A stretch of DNA of 32,388 nucleotides, from positions 1 to 32,388 of the forward strand of contig JAHDHX010000009.1 of assembly GCA_020631075.1 (NCBI GenBank). The letters are read 5' to 3'. This document shows positions 31,034 through 32,388 of the stretch, piece by piece; the first letter of the stretch is position 1, and every line of letters starts with the position of its first letter. The notes below the pieces were generated by a model. The model saw only the letters and a program-made list of their open reading frames with translations. It had not been told where the DNA came from and ran no database searches. The position numbers and the translations under genes were made by a program. The stretch comes from Candidatus Altimarinota bacterium (GTDB taxonomy: Bacteria > Patescibacteriota > Gracilibacteria > UBA4473).

Positions 31034-31774
31034 TTAGTCACATTCTTCGCCGTCGATGTGTTGGGCGATGAGGCAGTCTTCGACCGCGAGGGCGCCCATG
31101 CCCCAGCCGTGTGAGACGAGATAGGCTTCGAATTTTTTGTCGTAGCCTGTCATGAGGCCGACCCCAACGATGATGAAGAGAACGCCGATGGCTTTTTTGA
31201 ACCAGCCGTCGGGGTTGGCCGCGACGCGGAGGGTGCCCATGATGCGCTGGCCGAGGAAGGCGACGAGGAACATGACGAAGGCGAGGCCGAGGGCGTAGGC
31301 GATGAGGTTGATCAAACCGATGGTGAAACTCTGGGGGAGGACGGTGCCGAGGATGATGCCGTAGGTGGGGCTGCAGCTGGTGAAAACGGGGCCGAGTGCC
31401 ATGCCCGTGAGCACCATGCCGCTGAGGCCGTCGCGTTTGCCAGCCTGGGCGAGAGCGCCTTGGGTGGAATTATTGAGTGAGCCGCTGAACTTTTTCCAGA
31501 CGGAGGGAAAGAGGAACGTCAAACCAAAGAGGATGACGAGCACGCCTGAGAAGTATTTCCAGAACCAGTAGGGGATGCCGAGGGCTTGGGAAGAAACCTG
31601 CAGTAGGAGCGTGAACAAGATGACGGACAAAGCCAGCGAAAGAGTGATGACGACGGGGCGCATAATGCTGCGACTCGTCAGGCTGCCGCCGATGATGACG
31701 GGGAGTAGCGGCAACACGCAGGGGGCGAGGACGGTCAAGATGCCAGCGATGAAGGACAGAGGGAGATATTGCAT
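31034..31774 (-). CDS. CcdA/DsbD-type membrane electron transporter
   Basis: This 246-residue protein has about six membrane helices and the two conserved cysteines of the CcdA family, C19 in LAPCVLPLLP and C134 in FTSCSPTYG. CcdA passes electrons from cytosolic thioredoxin to thiol proteins outside the membrane. The C-terminal tail, with further cysteines and acidic residues (DCLIAQHIDGEECD), is unusual and could be a metal- or redox-active end. It lies 139 bases downstream of a thioredoxin-domain gene on the same strand, separated by a terminator, so the pair is functionally but perhaps not transcriptionally linked. ATG 31774 fits the conserved start; the ORF could extend five codons. Confidence 0.9.
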   Translation of the reverse strand: MQYLPLSFIAGILTVLAPCVLPLLPVIIGGSLTSRSIMRPVVITLSLALSVILFTLLLQVSSQALGIPYWFWKYFSGVLVILFGLTFLFPSVWKKFSGSLNNSTQGALAQAGKRDGLSGMVLTGMALGPVFTSCSPTYGIILGTVLPQSFTIGLINLIAYALGLAFVMFLVAFLGQRIMGTLRVAANPDGWFKKAIGVLFIIVGVGLMTGYDKKFEAYLVSHGWGMGALAVEDCLIAQHIDGEECD

Positions 31775-31864
31775 AGTTGTGGGGGGCAAGGGAAGGGACA
31801 GAGAAATTAACTCCGCAGGCTCAGCCGAAGTGTGAGAGAGGCGGGGACTGGGGAGTGAATTTTG

Positions 31865-31899
31865 TAAAAAAAATATGAGCCCAGCGGGGCTGGGCTCAT
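31865..31899 (-). terminator. Rho-independent terminator of the thioredoxin-domain gene
   Basis: On the minus strand ATGAGCCCAGC (31899-31889) pairs with its complement (31885-31875) in an 11 bp stem with a 3-base loop, followed by a run of T after one intervening pair of bases. It lies 15 bases after the stop codon. Confidence 0.92.
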
Positions 31900-31913
31900 G
31901 ATAAAGGAGGGAA

Positions 31914-32387
31914 CTAGCCAGCGAAGAAGTCTGAGATCTTCTTAAACCCAGCGGCGCCAGAGGCGACGGTGGTCACCTTACCAGCGTCGTCAATGAAGAC
32001 GAATGAGTCCTGCCGAGTGACGCCGTACTGAGCGGCGAGGTCGCGGTTGGCGGTGATGTCAACATTGTACACCAAGGTGCCAGCGGGAAAGTCCGCGATG
32101 GTGTCGGTGAGCTGGGCGTCGTGGGCGACGCAGGCGGGGCAGCTGTCGCTGAAGAACGCCAATACCATCGGTTCGTTGCCTTTGAGGGCAGTGACTTCGC
32201 TGGCGTTGTAGGTTTTGTACATAGGGGCGACGGTAGCCATTTCGGTGCCAGCGGCTTGGGCCTCTTTGGCAGAGAAGAAGCTGACGACTTCGTCGACTTT
32301 GGCGCCTTTTTTAGCAGAGGCGGTGTTGCCGTCGATCATGACGAAGGTGTCTTTGACGGGATCAGCCATACCGTACATTTTTTTCAT
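31914..32387 (-). CDS. Thioredoxin-domain protein, probably cut by the window edge
   Basis: The visible 157 residues contain a thioredoxin-like domain at about 62-157 with the redox motif CPAC (C83-C86) in FFSDSCPACVAHD and a later VTRQDSFVF segment in the cis-Pro region. The first 60 residues look like part of another compact domain, perhaps a second thioredoxin-like unit (DTFVMIDGN), rather than a signal peptide. The only ATG available is at the very edge of the window, so the real start is probably further upstream. With CcdA next door, the protein is likely an extracytoplasmic thiol-disulfide protein. Confidence 0.8.
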   Translation of the reverse strand: MKKMYGMADPVKDTFVMIDGNTASAKKGAKVDEVVSFFSAKEAQAAGTEMATVAPMYKTYNASEVTALKGNEPMVLAFFSDSCPACVAHDAQLTDTIADFPAGTLVYNVDITANRDLAAQYGVTRQDSFVFIDDAGKVTTVASGAAGFKKISDFFAG

Positions 32388-32388
32388 G

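Noticed and set aside
1-32388. CRISPR arrays, phage genes or insertion sequences with transposases
   Set aside because: No regularly spaced direct repeats, cas genes, transposases or phage structural genes are visible. The tyrosine recombinase looks like a Xer protein in a housekeeping setting.
1-32388. Alternative genetic code with TGA as glycine
   Set aside because: TGA ends hisS, recR, the reductase gene, fbp and the lipoprotein gene at the positions expected from homology or overlap, and known genes have no internal TGA.

Overview
This 32.4 kb window looks like chromosomal DNA from a bacterium of the Candidate Phyla Radiation (Patescibacteria), most probably a Peregrinibacteria-like lineage. 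I infer this from a 30-cysteine protein of a type I recall mainly from CPR genomes, from S-layer-homology (SLH) surface proteins, from starts without Shine-Dalgarno sequences, and from a compact mix of housekeeping genes. There is no rRNA here, so the assignment is inferential. TGA is a normal stop (five genes end with it, three inside TGA/ATG overlaps), which excludes the recoded Gracilibacteria and Absconditabacteria. The + strand is G-rich throughout, whichever way the genes run, so the skew follows replication rather than transcription.

Layout. 1-4.9 kb: a structured repeat (copy 1), radA, a one-gene ABC exporter, a tiny membrane protein, copy 2 of the repeat bounded by ~20 bp inverted repeats, and an SPFH/stomatin gene. 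5-7.6 kb: a CreD-like protein and an SLH protein carrying a sortase domain. 7.7-10.4 kb: tRNA-Leu(UAA), a YtxH-like protein, hisS and recR overlapping. 10.45-10.94 kb: no convincing gene, but a hairpin-rich element closed by a 14 bp inverted repeat. 10.9-16.4 kb: an AT-rich membrane protein, an rRNA m5C methyltransferase coupled to a lipoprotein with Kazal and Kunitz inhibitor-like domains, a thioredoxin-reductase homologue whose CxxC is replaced by SxxS, and an AT-rich leucine-rich-repeat surface protein. 16.4-21.6 kb: nusA, a second SLH protein, a shikimate kinase fused to a PurN-like domain, and htpX. 21.7-24.1 kb: proB-proA. 24.1-28.4 kb: an unknown gene, the Cys-rich protein, and fructose-1,6-bisphosphatase overlapping a tyrosine recombinase. 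28.4-32.4 kb: an SNF-family Na+ symporter, tRNA-Ala(GGC), a LOG-family protein, and a CcdA/thioredoxin pair at the right edge.

Themes. Many genes concern the cell envelope: SLH, sortase, SPFH, CreD, HtpX, lipoprotein, LRR, CcdA and thioredoxin. CcdA and thioredoxin could handle disulfides of exported Cys-rich proteins such as the inhibitor-like lipoprotein. Several genes have a -10 box ending 7-9 nt before the start codon, often with a TTGC-type -35 element 16-17 nt upstream, which predicts leaderless mRNAs. The strongest candidates for new biology are the kinase-PurN fusion, the Kazal/Kunitz lipoprotein, the SLH-sortase, the Cys-less reductase and the two structured intergenic elements.
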